DNA of 64,000 bases from Drosophila pseudoobscura (Eukaryota; Arthropoda; Insecta; Diptera; Drosophilidae). The position numbers and the translations under genes are program-made. Location: positions 23,684,001 through 23,748,000 of the forward strand of contig NC_046679.1 of the NCBI RefSeq assembly GCF_009870125.1. Direction: 5' to 3'. The notes below the pieces were generated by a model. The model was not told the DNA's origin, made no database searches, and was given only the letters and a program-made list of their open reading frames with translations. Below, piece by piece: positions 49,701-60,468 of this stretch (its first letter is position 1; every line of letters begins with the position of its first letter).

Positions 49701-51422
49701 CTGCAGCTGTGTGGCGGCTAAAGCATTCATCTTGTCCAGCCATTGTTGAAGGGACATGCCCAAATGCTTGGGCGACAGTTTTGGGACATCAAACTGCGGC
49801 TTGAAGCCAGCTATGATTTCGGGCAAAAGATGGGCCAACTGCCGCTCGCTGCTCTCCATCCGACTAATGCTGGGCGGGCATGTGGACGCTGAACATTCCG
49901 CTAGGCGAGTGAACAGTAGGCCGTTCTCTGAAATTGAAAAAAAGAATATCAGTCGGAGAAAGTCAAATTGATAAGAGTGTGAATAGAAAATGTCAGGTTC
50001 AAGTCTGAAACTAGCACGTCGCTGCGGCATTGAGCTCAAGGGAGCTCTGCAGCAGCTCTGCGTGGGTCGCTACTCGGCAGATCTGAAGATCAGTTCCGGG
50101 GACTCGTATATGGAGCTGGGCGACCCCTATGGCATCTACTTTCTGGACCTGAATCCGAGTGTATGTTTTGTGCTGTTCCATAATTCGGAGACGCAGCATT
50201 GCCATATCCTGATTCCCACCAATGGCACCCTATTCGAGTGCTACAATGGCATTGACAAGAACTCCACGCTGGTGGGTCTGGGCGAGATCAGCTATGTGAC
50301 CTGTGCCAACCACCATGTGGCCTACACCGATGCTCTGTTGAAAGCCTGCGGGGCAAACATAAATTATAGCCCAGCAACGAGTGTACTCCACTACAGCAAG
50401 CAAGAGCAAGTGGGCGATGCATTAACCTCTTTGGCCAGCCGCCTTATGTGTTGGGAATGCTGCTTGATTGTTTTCCTTTTTCTTTTTATTTGCGTAATAT
50501 TCCGAAGGCATTAATAAAGCGTATTGGATTGGCACTCACCCAGCAGACACTTGTCCAGCAGCTCTATGGTGCTGTTTAGAATGCCCAGACTTGCCAAAAT
50601 GCGTTCCTTGACACGACGAGGTTCCGTGAGATGGCTCTGGAGGCAATTCAAGAAGGCAGAGGCTCGCAGGTTGAGAAAGGTTTGCAGAACAGAGCTGAGA
50701 TCGCACTTGTCCAGCAGGAGTAGGCTCTGCATACAGTCCACAGCGATCTCTGGGCATAGTTCCTCGCGCTCCAACACGGCTAGTACTGCATGCTTGATGG
50801 TAAGGTGGAAGGGCCGTAGAATCTCCCATTGCTTGCGGGCCACGGGCAGCTTTTGCATTAGCGCACTATTGCCATCCAGCTGCAGGCCTGTGCTGATGTG
50901 GCGACTGAAGATGAACAGCTCAGTGGCCGCAAAAAACTGTTCGTTGTCGATGTGCGTCCAAATTAGCTCCGGCAGCGACGTCAGCAGCTTGATTTGCACC
51001 ATTGTGCCATAGTAGCTCTGCAGCTTCTTGCTGGCATTTCTCTGCTGCAGCGCCGCGTCCGTGGCGGGCGCCGTTGTCTTGAAGCCCAGGAGCTGCTGCT
51101 CATTAAGACTCCGACAATTCGCCTGGACGCAGTGCACCTGCTCGATGAGGGTTGCCGCTGACGTTTGCATGGCCGCAATGGTGTCGGCCGCCTTGAGCAG
51201 ATCCCTGTACCGCTCTCTTAGGCATTACAAATAGAGTTTGTTAGTTTTATGCCTTTTCCGATGTGCCACATCACTCTGCCGCACTTACCCCACATGAGTG
51301 CGCAGCTCCTCGCGCTTGTTCTCCACCACAGTCTGTATCTTTTTGTGCACTACATCGATCTCGGATACGCTGTGCTGCTCAAACAGCGTATCCACATTTA
51401 AATTCAGTAGATTTGCCGTCAT
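46748..51422 (-). CDS. Cog1: conserved oligomeric Golgi complex subunit 1
   Basis: Five exons (51422-51289, 51216-50540, 49927-48876, 48813-48151, 46891-46748) splice in phase to 889 residues. COG1 belongs to lobe A of the COG tether, which captures retrograde vesicles at the Golgi. The N-terminus MTANLLNLNVDTLFEQHSVS, then HKKIQTVVENKREELRTHVGERYRDLLKAADTI, is the Vps51-like helical start of the family. The rest is alpha-helical with no enzymatic motif, as expected. The last exon encodes a 47-residue Thr/Ser/Lys-rich tail ending FFGMSQEWFR, separated by the longest intron (1.26 kb). Intron 2 (50539-49928) contains a whole plus-strand gene. D. melanogaster Cog1 is CG4848. Confidence 0.93.
49990..50514 (+). 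CDS. nested intronless gene, probable tail-anchored membrane protein
   Basis: A single-exon frame of 174 codons lies on the strand opposite Cog1 and wholly inside Cog1 intron 2, 62 bases from one exon and 26 from the other. Codons are strongly C/G-ended like the other genes here. The protein has a soluble cysteine-containing part of about 150 residues (KLARRCGIELKGAL near the start; YGIYFLDLNPSVCFVLFHN; HCHILIPTNGTLFECYNGID) and a C-terminal hydrophobic helix CCLIVFLFLFICVIF followed by RRH. There is no signal peptide, so tail-anchored topology is likely. I recognise no family. The stop TAA overlaps a poly(A) signal (TAATAAA). Confidence 0.85.
   Translation: MSGSSLKLARRCGIELKGALQQLCVGRYSADLKISSGDSYMELGDPYGIYFLDLNPSVCFVLFHNSETQHCHILIPTNGTLFECYNGIDKNSTLVGLGEISYVTCANHHVAYTDALLKACGANINYSPATSVLHYSKQEQVGDALTSLASRLMCWECCLIVFLFLFICVIFRRH
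50513..50518 (+). terminator. poly(A) signal overlapping the nested gene's stop codon
   Basis: AATAAA shares two bases with the TAA stop (50512-50514). Cleavage 10-30 bases on would fall about at the 3' edge of Cog1 exon 2 (50540), giving almost no 3' UTR. Confidence 0.65.
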
Positions 51423-52287
51423 TTATTCAAAAATTTAAAAAATAAATAAACATCGATGTTCACTAATCACCGCGTACTTGTCTTAGCCCACTTAAGCCCC
51501 CTTTATTTAAATGGTTATTGGAAAATATTAACGATTGTGAATTATTCTTGAGGATTCATGCCATCTTTCCTCTGAACTTAAAAAACAACCATAATATCTT
51601 TCACCTGAACTGCGCTAACATTATTAAATTTTTTATTATTTTTGGTGGAAAATAACCTTGGCTTGTAAAAGGTTAATCGTTCTACGTCCAGGGATGGAAA
51701 CCATATTGCTTAAATTTGATGTTCCGTCGAAAATTACTAGCTAGAAAAAGCGCCCAGCTATGCCCACATAATTTTATACATTTAATGACTCTATTTTTCA
51801 CTTGACTGGTTAATTTTAAACTTTTTCTTTTGTTGGATTTAGTCTGAAAAAAGGTTTTAGGGTAGAAGGAACTTAATAAGACGTAAGACTGTATTCCAGC
51901 CACCAACACTTTGACCATCTATCACTGCCTGTTTTGGCTATTCTCTTCCTTTACTCATTTATCTCGATTCCTTTGGGGCCAGGTATTCAACAAATGATAA
52001 GTGACTTAGAAATTGAGCCATGCTTCTCTCCTACAATGAAGGAGGATGGATTCTTATGGACTTTACAGCACTCATACAACCACATATGATCACATGGCAG
52101 TCTGCCACGATCGAAGGCACGCTTTTTTTTCATTCCTAACAGTTCTGCATACACAGAAGAGAAAATATCAAAATATAGCTTCATTAATTTTTTTTTTCAT
52201 TTATTATTTTAATTTAAAAAGAATAACAATATTGAATCCCTGTAGCCTATAGGCAGTGTGTTTAATAAAATATAAATGCAGACAAGA
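51423..52287. other. spacer between Cog1 5' end and acyl-CoA dehydrogenase 3' end
   Basis: AT-rich DNA without a supported gene. The Cog1 promoter must lie in its left part; no TATA box is evident. The minus-strand poly(A) signal of the dehydrogenase is at its right end. Confidence 0.55.
52200..52205 (-). terminator. poly(A) signal AATAAA, acyl-CoA dehydrogenase
   Basis: AATAAA on the minus strand, about 83 bases after the dehydrogenase stop. Confidence 0.6.
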
Positions 52288-53654
52288 TCATTCACTGCCC
52301 AGCTCCCTGAGCACAGCATTGGCAATCACAATACGCTGAATTTCGGAGGTTCCTTCGTAGATCTCCGTTACTCGAGCGTTACGGTAGTACATCTCTGCGG
52401 GCAAGTCGGTTGTATAACCCATTCCGCCCAGGATCTGGGTGCATTGGTGGGCGCAGTATGTGGCCGCCTCGGAGGCATGCAGCTTAGCCATCGCGGCCTC
52501 CTTGGTGATGGGCAAACCATTGTCCTTGAGCCAAGCGGCCCGCCAGGTTAGCAGCCGGGACACCTCCACCCTCGTCGCCATGTCCGCCAGCTTCTGCTGG
52601 ATGAGCTGCATCCGCGAGAGCTGCTTGCCAAAAGCAATACGCTTCTGGGAGTAGTCTACGGCCAGTTCCAGAGCGGCCTGTGCAATGCCCGTAGCCTGGG
52701 CGGCGATTCCAATGCGACCGCAGTCCAGCGACTGCATGGCAATTTTGAAGCCCTCGCCGGGGCCTCCCAGCACCTGGAACTGCGGCACTTGGACGTCGTC
52801 TAGCACCAGCTGGCACGTGGAGGAGGCTCGCATTCCCATCTTGCATTCCTTCTTGCCCACAGACAGACCGGGCACGTCTTTAGCTGTAAGGAAGGCCGTG
52901 ATACCCTTGTGCTTGAGCGTCTTGTCGATTGTGGCAAAGACGACGCCGCCACTGGCTTCCTTGGAATTGGATATCCATGCCTTGGTGCCGTTTAGCTGGT
53001 AGCTATTCCCATCCAACTTGGCCGTGGTGCTGGCGGCGCTGGCATCTGATCCGTTTCCCGGCTCGGACAGGGCATAGAAGGCAATCTTCTCGCCCTGGGT
53101 GTAGGGCACCAGAAAGTCTTGCTTCTGCTGCTCGCTTCCATGGAGCTGTACGGCGCCCAAGAAGAGGTTGTTGACGCCCATTGCAACGGAGACGGCCGCA
53201 TCGCCACGAGCAACCTCCTCCATGCCAATAGCATAGGCCTGGTAGTCGAGTCCGGAGCCGCCTAAAGGTGGGTATCAAGAGAGCATTTAGAGGTGACGCC
53301 ATGCATTAATCTCAAAACCATCTTACCATACTCTTCCCGCACTGTCACCGCCATCAGGCCGAGTTCTCCCAGCCGTCGTATCTGCTCCGCCGGGTGCAGC
53401 CCCTCGCGATCATGCTGGCGGGCCCGTGGAGCCAGCTCTGCATTGGCGAAGTCCCGGCAGGTCTTCTGGAGTATCTGGTGTGTTTCGGAGAGAGCTGCCA
53501 GGCTGGCAATCCCCCTGTCCCGGCTCGCATTCCAAACGCTGCCCGAGCGTTGACCTGCAAAAGTGGACTCGAAGGTGGATTACGATTGAGTCATCATCGT
53601 GGCGTGGATGTGGCGCTCACCTAGCGTCAGAGCGACCCGGACCAGCTGCTGCAT
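52288..53654 (-). CDS. short-chain-type acyl-CoA dehydrogenase, mitochondrial
   Basis: Exons 53654-53621, 53554-53327 and 53261-52288 splice to 411 residues, the usual length. The flavoenzyme introduces the first double bond of fatty-acid beta-oxidation and passes electrons to ETF. The N-terminus [21 protein letters not shown] is Arg-containing with no acidic residues, consistent with mitochondrial import. Family blocks are [30 protein letters not shown] (acyl-CoA/FAD site), [30 protein letters not shown], and [14 protein letters not shown]. The Glu in YEGTSE is the catalytic base. Introns are 66 bp each. By content and gene order this is probably D. melanogaster CG4860, a relative of Arc42. 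Confidence 0.94.
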
Positions 53655-55525
53655 TACGACAAACTGTTTCCCGACTGTCGATCCCCCGAACGGTTCCAGC
53701 TGTTATGTCTCTTTTGCTTTCGCTTTCGCTTTCGTCTGCTTCTTCGCGGGAACGATCGCGCGTCGTGGGCCCCAACTGGCAACAACAACGAGCCTCCAAT
53801 GGTCTCTCCAATCGGAAACAGCTTTTATATGTATTGCCGGGTTCTTAGGCAGAGGCGTCAGCTATGAAGGGGCGGACTGCTCCCATTCTGAAAACCTACA
53901 GGTACGTTATCTCTCAAATATTCCGATAAATCATAAATATAGATGTTCTATCGGGATGAATATACAGATACCCTGTTTCAGCGGAATCCCCGCTGCCCAT
54001 GCCTCACTTGTTATTCAACCATTGCTTTCCAGTTTTGCATACATATATATTTTCATTTCAAAAGTTCTTTGTTTGGAGCTTTCTGTTCGTACGGCCACGC
54101 GTATGGGTCGGGAGAGAGGTCTGCTGGCGGGTATGGAAATGGAAAGCGGTTCAACGATTTTCTGAAACGGTTTATATATTGATTCTCCGGCTAGCGGGTG
54201 TAATTTGCAATTCAAATTCTCGATACACACCCACTTTTGTTGGGGGAACCTTTGTACCAGTGTACAGTTCTCTTTCCATTATCGGAAATCATGTTCCTCG
54301 ACTTTGATATTCGGCTTACGATTAATAGCTGGATAGGAAAATCAGCCCTAAACACATAATTTTATCCCATTGATGATTCAATTTTCTACAATATTGGCTA
54401 GTTTTTAGTCCTTGCTTCTATTGTATTTTGACTAAAACAAGGCTTAAACAAAATAGATCAACAAATAAAAACAGACGCAATGTTGCTGGTATTTGAAGAC
54501 ATGATGCGTGTATAGGCATTTGTATACCCTTTTTCGTGAATATTATATAAAGATACTGTTTTCCAACCTGCTTTCAAAGGTAATTAGTAAAGACCTTGTC
54601 TTAGATTGCATTCATGAATTCGATAAGTTTCTTCTATAGAAATCCTGATCCCTGTACCAACTCTTGGTCTCTGCAAGAAGACTACTAATTGCAAAATATC
54701 GTTTAAAACAGAGACTGACTAGTTTCTGCAATTAGAGCTTAGGATGACAAACATATTCAAAACTCTATAACATCCATTTCCCCAAGGGTATGCGAAATGT
54801 TGCTAATCCGCGCCATGTTAAGGGACATTGCTGCTGGAATCCCAAAAAAAAGAGAGCAAGGTCCCACCAAACTGGAGCGCCAAATATACATTGTTTGAAA
54901 GTGAATGAGCGAAAAGGATTTAAAAGCAATCCATTGGAATAAATGATGCACGGAAGCACGATTTAAGATAGCGAAAATTCAAAAAACCTTCGTATGGAAG
55001 TTTCTATACCCCTTGTTCCTAAATATATCTTTAAAAATATGAAGATACTGTTTAAAGTCGCAAGAATTTAGTGCTGTTAAGCGCAAGCATTAATGTCGAC
55101 TTAACGTGGGGCTGTTAAACGCATTCAGTGCTACCAAGCAACAGATTTTTTTAAATTTAGTTCAAGAAATTGCCACTGACAACATTGGTGGCGACACTAT
55201 GCAAGAAGAAACGGCGGCGCGAAGTTCGAATGTGTAGATTATGTTTGCTGCAACGCTTATTGTGTTTTCGGCGCTACTAATTTTTCCTTTCTTGTCCGAT
55301 CTGTAAGATCGTATCAGCGATCGTTTGCAATCAAATGGGCTTTTGTGACAGGACCCCAGATCTCAGTTGGCCCTTTAGATTCATTTTATACTTCATTTTC
55401 AGCACGTTTTCCGAAATCACATATTCTCCGTTGCTAAGTTAAAAAAAGAACTGTTCCAAAATTTTTGAATTTTTCACAAATAATAGATTTTTATTTTAAA
55501 TTCACATAGACCGATAAAGACAGAC
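53655..55525. other. spacer with dispersed-repeat remnants
   Basis: No supported gene. The left 200 bp flank the dehydrogenase start and are rich in TTTCGC/GCTTTCG simple sequence (about 53707-53735). The right part, about 54520-55070, is AT-rich and carries two related 40-60 bp segments in direct orientation. The last 200 bp flank the RIIa/IQ gene. Confidence 0.5.
54522..55065. repeat. possible transposon remnant bounded by related direct segments
   Basis: TATACCCTTTTTCGTGAATA starting at 54522 and TATACCCCTTGTTCCTAAAT starting at 55005 are similar, and each is followed within about 30-40 bases by AGATACTGTTT. The second copy then has AAAGTCGCAAG, like the AGTCGCAA of the segments at 34621 and 45239. 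This suggests fragments of one dispersed AT-rich element. The family is not identified and no coding capacity remains. Confidence 0.35.
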
Positions 55526-57035
55526 ATGAATTACTTGATACAGCGCGGAAAACTCCGCCAGCAAGCGATTAATTTGCCGGAAGGACTTCCCGAAATACTT
55601 TCGGACATCACACGCGAGGTCCTGCGCTGCCAGCCAACAAAGGAATGCCTCTGCCAGTTCATCATCGACTATCTGCACTCTGTGATTGTGACACGAGAGA
55701 AGGCCATGGGTGAGTTCAAGTGAAACGAGTGTGGTAAGTCTTGGAGTCATCTCCCTCTCCCACCGCCTTTGCAGTGGCTAGAAGCATCCTGGATCGTGCT
55801 CTGCGCCAGGTTGACAACATCATCTCGGACCTGTGCGTTTGCGATCTGACTAAGGAAAAGTCTGATATGATGGGACAGGTGATGGAGGATTGCTTCCGCA
55901 ACTTCCTTGAGCGGCGTCGCTGCGAGATGCGCCGCGGCAAGCAGACGATCAGCTTCGAGGACATCGACATACTCGAGGAGCTGCTAGTGAAGTGCAAGTT
56001 CTCCGAGGAGGAGCTGGCCTTATCCCGTCCGGCCGTCGAGAGTGCCTACAAGCGTTTCGTGGACGCCTACATGGCGGCTGCCCGTGGCGCCGACGGTACA
56101 GAAGTGCTCTACCAGTACTTCCGAGATCGGGAGCTCAAGCGCATGCGCGAGGCCATGCGGGAGCACTCGGCCACCATTATCCAGGCCGCCTGGCGCGGCT
56201 ATCTAGTGCGCGCCAACCTGCCACAGCACATATGCACCTGCACCTGCATGGAGGTAGGGTTTCCGTTTTCTTTTCCTTTTCCCTTTCCCAGATCTCATTT
56301 GTTTCGGTATTCCCACATTTGTAGGTTGATGAAGCTGCTAATGAAGAGGAAATGCGATTGGATCACGCTGCTCGCGTCATTCAGCGTTTCTTCCGCAACT
56401 GCTTAACGGTTTGACAGATCCTCGTATCTATATATTTCTTGAAACTAATATCCTTTTTGCAGCACATGGATCTGAAGCCCATTGTAGATCCCTGTGGGGA
56501 TGTGACGGAATCTTCCGAAAAGGACAGCAGCACCCCGAAGGAAGCGACGGCGAAGGCTGAGCCAGATGAGGATAAAACTCCTCCGACTCCTCCTCCAACT
56601 GCTGCCGATACTGTCGTAGTCACTGCCCAACCTTCGGAGGTTGCCTCCGAGGTTCCCTCGCAGCAGGCACCAGGACAGGAAGCCGTCGCTGCAGAGTCTG
56701 AAGGAAATGCTGCTCCAGAACCAGTGGCTGAAGAAGCGGCTCCAGTGGAGCCGACAGAAGCTGCAGAAGAGGCCCCGGCAGGAGAAGAAGCCCCTCCCAC
56801 CGCAGAAGAGGCACCGCCAGAGGCAGCAGAAGAACCACCAGCAGAAGAGTCACCAGCAGCTCCTGAAGAGACACCACCACCACCACCGCCACCAGAAGAG
56901 GAAGCCCCAGCCGCAGTTGCAGAGGAAGAAGCTCCACCTGAGGAAGCCCCGGCCGAGGCACCAGTCGAGGCACCAGCCGAGGCACCAGCCGAGCCACCAG
57001 CTGAGGCACCAGCCGAGGCACCAGCCGAGGAATAG
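55526..57035 (+). CDS. RIIa-domain, IQ-motif protein with acidic Ala/Glu/Pro tail (sperm-flagellum type)
   Basis: Exons 55526-55709, 55775-56253, 56325-56408 and 56463-57035 give 439 residues. The N-terminus INLPEGLPEILSDITREVLR resembles the RIIa dimerisation/docking fold of SPA17, ropporin and CABYR, which bind A-kinase anchoring proteins in sperm. Two IQ-type calmodulin sites follow: ATIIQAAWRGYLVRA at the end of exon 2 and ARVIQRFFRNCL in exon 3. The last exon is low complexity, rich in Glu, Pro and Ala, with tandem PAEA units near the end. This order, RIIa then IQ then acidic tail, matches vertebrate sperm-fibrous-sheath proteins, so a flagellar role is the best guess. The third donor (GTTTGA) is weak. 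It converges on a protease gene 68 bp away. Confidence 0.85.
56937..57032 (+). repeat. coding tandem repeat, GAGGCACCAGCC units
   Basis: Degenerate 12-base units encoding PAEA/PVEA near the C-terminus of the RIIa/IQ protein. Copy number probably varies between alleles and species. Confidence 0.75.
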
Positions 57036-57103
57036 AATTGAAACGAATTAGTTCTGATTTATAAATTTATGTTATCTGCATGTTGTTAAGAGAGGTTTCT
57101 CTA

Positions 57104-58049
57104 TTACTCTATGTGGTCTTGTATCCATCCACTGAACGTGGACACTCGAGTGTAGACATCCGGGGAGATGTAGAGACCGCAGACCATCAGTCCATAGGAC
57201 ACGATGCCAACCTGCTTCAGTCCATTCTCCGTTTGCATGACCAGCGGTCCGCCAGAGTCGCCCTGAAAGAAGGACAGATGCGGATTGGGATTCAATGTCT
57301 TTAAATGGAATCCAAGGACTTACCGAACAGGCGCCTCTGAAGGGACCTCTGCGCAGATCTCCGTATCCGTGACACTCTCCATGCCCGCCTCTCTGCACTG
57401 CCTATTTCCTATCGTATGATAGCTCATGCGCTGAAGTGTGTTCGGATAGTTGACGTTGTCCAGGAAGGGAAAAGGAACAGGCAGTCGCAGACCCCATCCT
57501 GTGAGTGTTACGGGAACTCCGCCACCGACAAACTCCTTTCGCTTTGCCGTAAACTCTATGGCCCTGATGCTGACATTGTTCATCTCCAGCGGCGGCTCAA
57601 TGAACAGCACGGCTACGTCGCTGGTGACTAGCTCTTGATATTTTGGATGTATGCTGTAGGACACCACCTGAGAACGTGAACCACTCTCCTGAAGGCTGCG
57701 TATCCCGGCCACAACTGTCATCCGCGATGCATTCAGTCCGCGACAGCAATGGGCAGCCGTTAGGATGCGATTCGGAGATATAATAGAGCCGCCGCAAAAG
57801 TGCGCCTGACCGCCGCTGGTTCTGTACTGCATGGACACCTGATAGGGAACGTACTCTCCGGGGGGAACATCCGAACCACCAACTATTCGAGTGGGTGGAT
57901 CTTCACTGAGCTGACGAGCTAGAAAGGGTAGCAAATTATAAGCTCTTGAGTGGTTTAGGGAGTTATTTTTAACCAAACACACAATTAAGACGCGCTGTGG
58001 CCCCTCCGGCAGAGAGTACCGCGAGCAGCAGAATCTCCGTTAGCCCCAT
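57104..58049 (-). CDS. secreted chymotrypsin-like S1 serine protease, frameshifted in this sequence
   Basis: Exons 58049-57983, 57918-57324 and 57262-57104. The protein has a signal peptide ([19 protein letters not shown]), activation site PPTR/IVGG, catalytic His in LTAAHCC, Asp in SDVAVLF, and Ser in GDSGGPLV at the start of exon 3. The frame through EICA is continuous, but exon 2 then runs to its GTAAGT donor one base out of phase: as written it reads [10 protein letters not shown] and would not enter GDSGGP. Adding one base near 57351 restores [15 protein letters not shown], matching the neighbouring gene. This is a real disabling deletion or a sequencing error. Residue 189 in that reading is Gly, indicating chymotrypsin- rather than trypsin-like specificity. 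The gene is tandem with the next protease. Confidence 0.82.
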
Positions 58050-58095
58050 CGTTGGTTGTTTGGTTAATGTCAGTGGTTTTGGGCCTGACACTAGA

Positions 58096-58103
58096 CTTAT
58101 ATA
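58096..58103 (-). promoter_or_regulatory. TATA box of the 57-58 kb protease
   Basis: TATATAAG on the minus strand, 47 bases upstream of the ATG, implying a leader of only about 20 bases. Short leaders are common for fly gut proteases. Confidence 0.6.
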
Positions 58104-58411
58104 AACACCATTTAGCTGAGCCCCCATTAGAGGGGGAATTTGCATAGATATCGCTGCAGATATGTGGGCCAACTCGCAAACTTGGTTATGGCCATTAAAT
58201 TTGATCTTGAAATTCAAAATATAATGGGCCATTCTGCGGGTATTCGCAATGTTGGTGGAGAATAACCTAGTTAAAGTATTCAAAAATACCATTATCACAT
58301 AGAAGTGTTACCTTCTAAAAAGAAATAGAGTGATTGTTGCAAAGAAAAACTCGTAATTTCCATATTCAAAATCATCTTTATTGATCAAACCAGAGGCAAA
58401 GTTTAACAGTC
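58104..58411. other. spacer between the two tandem proteases
   Basis: About 300 bp of AT-rich DNA holding the upstream region of the left protease and the 3' end of the right one. A minus-strand AATAAA at 58377-58382 follows the right protease's stop by about 30 bases. Confidence 0.6.
58377..58382 (-). terminator. poly(A) signal AATAAA of the 58-59 kb protease
   Basis: Canonical AATAAA on the minus strand, about 30 bases past the stop codon at 58412. Confidence 0.7.
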
Positions 58412-59384
<973 letters not shown>

Positions 59385-59425
59385 GTTGAATAGAGCTTTG
59401 TGTGCCACTGGAACTGCATCTGGGC

Positions 59426-59480
59426 CTTATATAGTATACACCCTGCTGGAAAACCTACACAATGAAATTTGAATTTTATC
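59426..59480 (-). promoter_or_regulatory. TATA box and GATA-like site of the 58-59 kb protease
   Basis: TATATAAG on minus at 59426-59433 and GATAAAA on minus at 59474-59480, about 40 bp further upstream. The layout is like that of the third protease at 62.4 kb. Confidence 0.5.
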
Positions 59481-59943
59481 GAGTGCAGCTGTGGGTGGTC
59501 ACTGTCACCCGCCTCACGTAATGGGTAACAAGGTCGCCATGGTAGTGCCGTGCCAGTGATAGCAAAAGAAGGTCTAGACTGTAAAAATTGTCAGTTGGAA
59601 CACAGAAATCATGGCATGGAGAGGTAGAGGCGGCTGCTTCCGCAGTTCTTGGTAATAACACCTACGCAAAGAACCCAAGAAGGGCAGTCAGAGCACCAGA
59701 CCAGACCAGTGCCTCCTTTCAGTGAGATCTGTCTCACAGTTTTAATCAGCGTATAATTTAAATATTCCGATTAAACAAGCAGCGCCCTGGGGCCTCGGAC
59801 AGCGGACAGCGGACATTTCTTTTAATTCATTGTCGAGTGGCAGACAAGGAGACCTGCCGCTGGCAATCAACACCTCGGACACCTCGGATGCTGCCAGTCC
59901 TGTTCTGCCTTCCAGCCAGACTATCTCACATGTTCGATGCAAA

Positions 59944-59986
59944 TCAGCCTCAGCCTCAGCTTCAGCTTCAGTTGCAGTTGCAGTCA
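59944..59986. repeat. CAGCCT/CAGCTT/CAGTTG hexamer repeat
   Basis: About seven six-base units that change stepwise from CAGCCT through CAGCTT to CAGTTG, a sign of local duplication with drift. Confidence 0.75.
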
Positions 59987-60429
59987 GGAGACTTCTTCCT
60001 CAGTGGCCGATGTCTGGGCGGGCTCTGTGAGTGCTATCTGGTCTACATTCGGAGTCAGAGACAGAACCATGTGTCAGTTCCGGGGCTGATTGCAGCCAAC
60101 TAATGAATCATTTTGCTGCTCCTTTTTGGGTGGACCTGGTCTGTGGTCTCTGTGGTCTGAGTGTGTGTGGCGCACTGGCGCAAATTAATTATGCACACCT
60201 CTCGGTTTCGTTTCGTTTCGATTCTGTTTCTGTTTGGGCTGTGGCTTCGACTGGAGCTTTGGCTTTGGCTTTGGCTTGGGCTTGCCCGTTGTTGAGGTCT
60301 TGATCTTTGGACTACTGTGTTAATTGTCCTGGGTTGCGTTGCAGCGCCGAACCGATTTGAACCTGAAATGGCTTTATTATATCAGGCTATACGAGGAGTA
60401 CCAAAGCCAAAGCCAAACACACAACACAA

Positions 60430-60468
60430 ACCCAGACCCCACCCCAGACCCCACCCCACACCCCACAT
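60430..60468. repeat. CCCAGACCCCA tandem units
   Basis: Three to four C-rich units of about eleven bases, ending in CCCCACACCCCA. Confidence 0.65.
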
